Below, piece by piece: positions 62,516-64,000 of a DNA stretch of 64,000 nt. The position numbers and the translations under genes are program-made. The notes under the pieces are model-generated. The model was given only the letters and a program-made list of their open reading frames with translations. It ran no database searches and was not told the DNA's origin. Origin of the DNA: Epidermidibacterium keratini (lineage in GTDB: Bacteria; Actinomycetota; Actinomycetes; Mycobacteriales; Antricoccaceae); assembly GCF_009834025.1 (NCBI RefSeq), contig NZ_CP047156.1:1550001-1614000 (forward strand). Direction: 5' to 3'. Within the stretch, counting starts at the first letter, position 1. Every line of letters begins with the position of its first letter.

Positions 62516-64000
62516 CTACCGGCCGCAGCGGGCCGGGTGATGGTGGTGCACTCGCTCCCCGTGCGCGAGCTCGTCGGCGATCTCCTCCCGCTCGGCACTG
62601 ACCTCGGGGGTGTCGAACTCCGCGCCCGGGTCGACCTGCTCGGTGAAGGCCTCCTCGTCGCTGAGCTCGGCGCGGTGCTTCGGCAGGGCGGTCGCGATCG
62701 CCGTACCGACCAGCGCTCCGGCACCGGACAGCACAAACACCATCATGAACGCGTGCTGACTTGGCACGTCGGCGCCGCCGAAGTCGATCACGTCGCTGGT
62801 CAGCACCATCGCGACGACCGCGCTCGAGGTCGACGTGCCGATGCTGCGCAGCAGCGCGTTCAGCCCGTTGGCCGAGGCCGTCTCGGTGATCGGCACGGCC
62901 CGCATGATCAGCGTCGGCATCGCGGCGTACGCCAGGGCCACGCCGGCGTTGGTGATGCAGCTGCCGACCATCAGCGTGGGCAGGGTGTGCACCCCGGAGG
63001 CGAGTACGACGTACCCCGACATGATGAGCAGCCCGCCGCAGACGAGCGAAGTCTTAGCGCCGTACCGGTTGGAGATTCCCGCGGTGACGGGAGCGAGCGC
63101 GACCATGATAAGGCCGCCGGGCAGCAGGAAGAGTCCTGCTGCCATGGGGCTGAAGCCGAAGCCGACGCCGGTCTCCGCAGGCAGCGTCAGCACCTGGGTG
63201 ACGCCGAGAAGCTGTCCGAACATGCTGAAGCCGATCAGCACGGTGGCGATGTTGGTCAGCAGCACCGGCTTGCGGGCGCTCGTGCGCAGGTCCACCAGCG
63301 GGGAGGTCACCCGCAGCTCGAAGGGCACCCAGATGGCAAACAACACGGCGGAGCCGGCAAACAGCCCGAGGGTCAGCGGGCTGGTCCAGCCCCAGGTCGC
63401 GCCCTTGGAGATCGGCAGCAGCAGGCAGAGCAGCGCGCCGGACAGCAGCACCGAGCCGACGTAGTCGATGCGCCCCGGCGTACGGATCGTCGACTCGCTC
63501 AGCACGAGCGCCATCACGACCAGCATGATCAGACCGGCCAGTGCGCTGACCACGAAGACCATGTTGATGCCGAAGTGCGAGTAGATAAACCCGCCGAACG
63601 GCAGCCCGACCGACCCGCCGATGCCCAGCGTGGCACTCATCAGCGCGACGGCCGCCCCGATGCGTTCCTTCGGCAGCAGGTCGCGCATCACGCTGATGCC
63701 GATCGGCACGAGCGAGAAGCTCATGCCCTGCAGCGCGCGAGCGACGAGGATGACCGGCAGCGAGTCCCCCAGCGCACCGATGATCGAGCCGATGGTCACG
63801 AGCACGAGCGACAGCAACAGCAGTCGTCGTTTGCCAAACATATCTGCCAACCGCGACAGGATCGGCATCGCAACAGCGCTGGTTAGCAAGGTGACGGTGA
63901 CGATCCACGACACATCGTCTGGCGAGACCCCGAGCACGTCGTGCAGCTCGCTGAGCGCGGGAATCAGCATCGTCTGCTGCAGCGAGACCATCATCCCGCA
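62516..64000 (-). CDS. DHA2-family MFS exporter, 5' end cut by the window
   Basis: At least 494 residues; the frame is open to the right edge, and the first ATGs (63991-63994 region) fall within the first membrane helix (SLQQTMLIPALSELHDVLGV), so the true start is outside. Motif A is LADMFGKRRLLLLSLVLVTI, then RALQGMSFSLVPIGISVMRD and LGIGGSVGLPFGGFIYSHFG. About fourteen helices and a hydrophilic C-terminus (EEIADELAHGERVHHHHPAR) fit the EmrB/QacA group. The substrate is unknown. The 68 bp between its stop and the aminotransferase start show no terminator. Confidence 0.88.
   Translation of the reverse strand, partial: CGMMVSLQQTMLIPALSELHDVLGVSPDDVSWIVTVTLLTSAVAMPILSRLADMFGKRRLLLLSLVLVTIGSIIGALGDSLPVILVARALQGMSFSLVPIGISVMRDLLPKERIGAAVALMSATLGIGGSVGLPFGGFIYSHFGINMVFVVSALAGLIMLVVMALVLSESTIRTPGRIDYVGSVLLSGALLCLLLPISKGATWGWTSPLTLGLFAGSAVLFAIWVPFELRVTSPLVDLRTSARKPVLLTNIATVLIGFSMFGQLLGVTQVLTLPAETGVGFGFSPMAAGLFLLPGGLIMVALAPVTAGISNRYGAKTSLVCGGLLIMSGYVVLASGVHTLPTLMVGSCITNAGVALAYAAMPTLIMRAVPITETASANGLNALLRSIGTSTSSAVVAMVLTSDVIDFGGADVPSQHAFMMVFVLSGAGALVGTAIATALPKHRAELSDEEAFTEQVDPGAEFDTPEVSAEREEIADELAHGERVHHHHPARCGR

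Noticed and set aside
62447-63886. 479-codon plus-strand ORF opposite the right-edge MFS gene
   Set aside because: His/Gln/Arg-rich antisense shadow; the minus strand encodes a motif-complete DHA2 transporter.

Overview
The window is high-GC DNA from an actinomycete (Actinomycetota). The signs are strong G/C bias at third codon positions, many ATGA/GTGA start-stop overlaps, TANNNT -10 boxes close to start codons, an actinobacterial type I-E CRISPR repeat, and an accA1/accD1/fadE19-like carboxylase cluster laid out much as in mycobacteria. Genus cannot be read from the sequence. No rRNA or tRNA gene was recognised.

Layout. 1-6.2 kb: end of a YihY/BrkB membrane protein, then a TetR gene divergent from a methylcrotonyl-CoA-carboxylase-like pair plus an acyl-CoA dehydrogenase (leucine/branched acyl-CoA catabolism), with a 26-bp palindrome between them. 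6.0-9.2 kb: a 50-residue ORF, an MFS permease, and a protealysin-type M4 protease that appears to carry its own emfourin-like inhibitor domain. 9.2-21.9 kb: a complete type I-E CRISPR-Cas locus (cas3-cse1-cse2-cas7-cas5-cas6e-cas1-cas2) and an array of 55 repeats and 54 spacers. 22-27.6 kb: CPBP protease, NAD(P)-binding protein, SRPBCC protein, then the accessory genes coxD, coxE and XdhC/CoxF. 27.6-38 kb: redox and hydrolase genes, one behind a SoxR-like MerR-type promoter. 38.2-43.1 kb: coxS-coxL-coxM-coxG for a form II CO-dehydrogenase-like molybdoenzyme, about 10 kb from its probable maturation genes. 43.2-50.8 kb: sigma factor/Ogt pair, MFS/TetR pair, PPOX flavoprotein, a very short cytochrome bd-like pair, and a two-component system. 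50.9-64 kb: a ClpC-like ATPase, a second two-component system followed by a MacB-like ABC exporter, a lipoprotein and SGNH hydrolase, a saccharopine-dehydrogenase-like protein, an AlaC-like aminotransferase, and an MFS exporter cut by the right edge.

The strongest unexplained signal lies upstream of cas3. Two degenerate CRISPR repeats (9241-9269 and 9300-9328) keep the exact Cas6e stem and flank a 30-nt pseudo-spacer. The first 17 nt of that pseudo-spacer match 15 of 17 nt of the cas3 promoter region (9379-9395), next to a 5'-AAC. One of the two mismatches is at position 6, which is not read in type I guides. The matching site is one arm of a 47-bp palindrome that ends 4 bp before a consensus -35 box. 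AAC is also the PAM suggested by the array itself, because the last repeat base is C in 44 of 54 repeats. This looks like a CreR-type, crRNA-like guide that lets Cascade repress its own operon. cas3 is also preceded by a 21-codon leader ORF with a strong Shine-Dalgarno whose stop overlaps the cas3 start.

Intergenic space carries several 50-75 bp hairpins, two of which are clear copies of one 63-bp palindrome, and a 21-bp tandem repeat found at two distant sites in opposite orientation.
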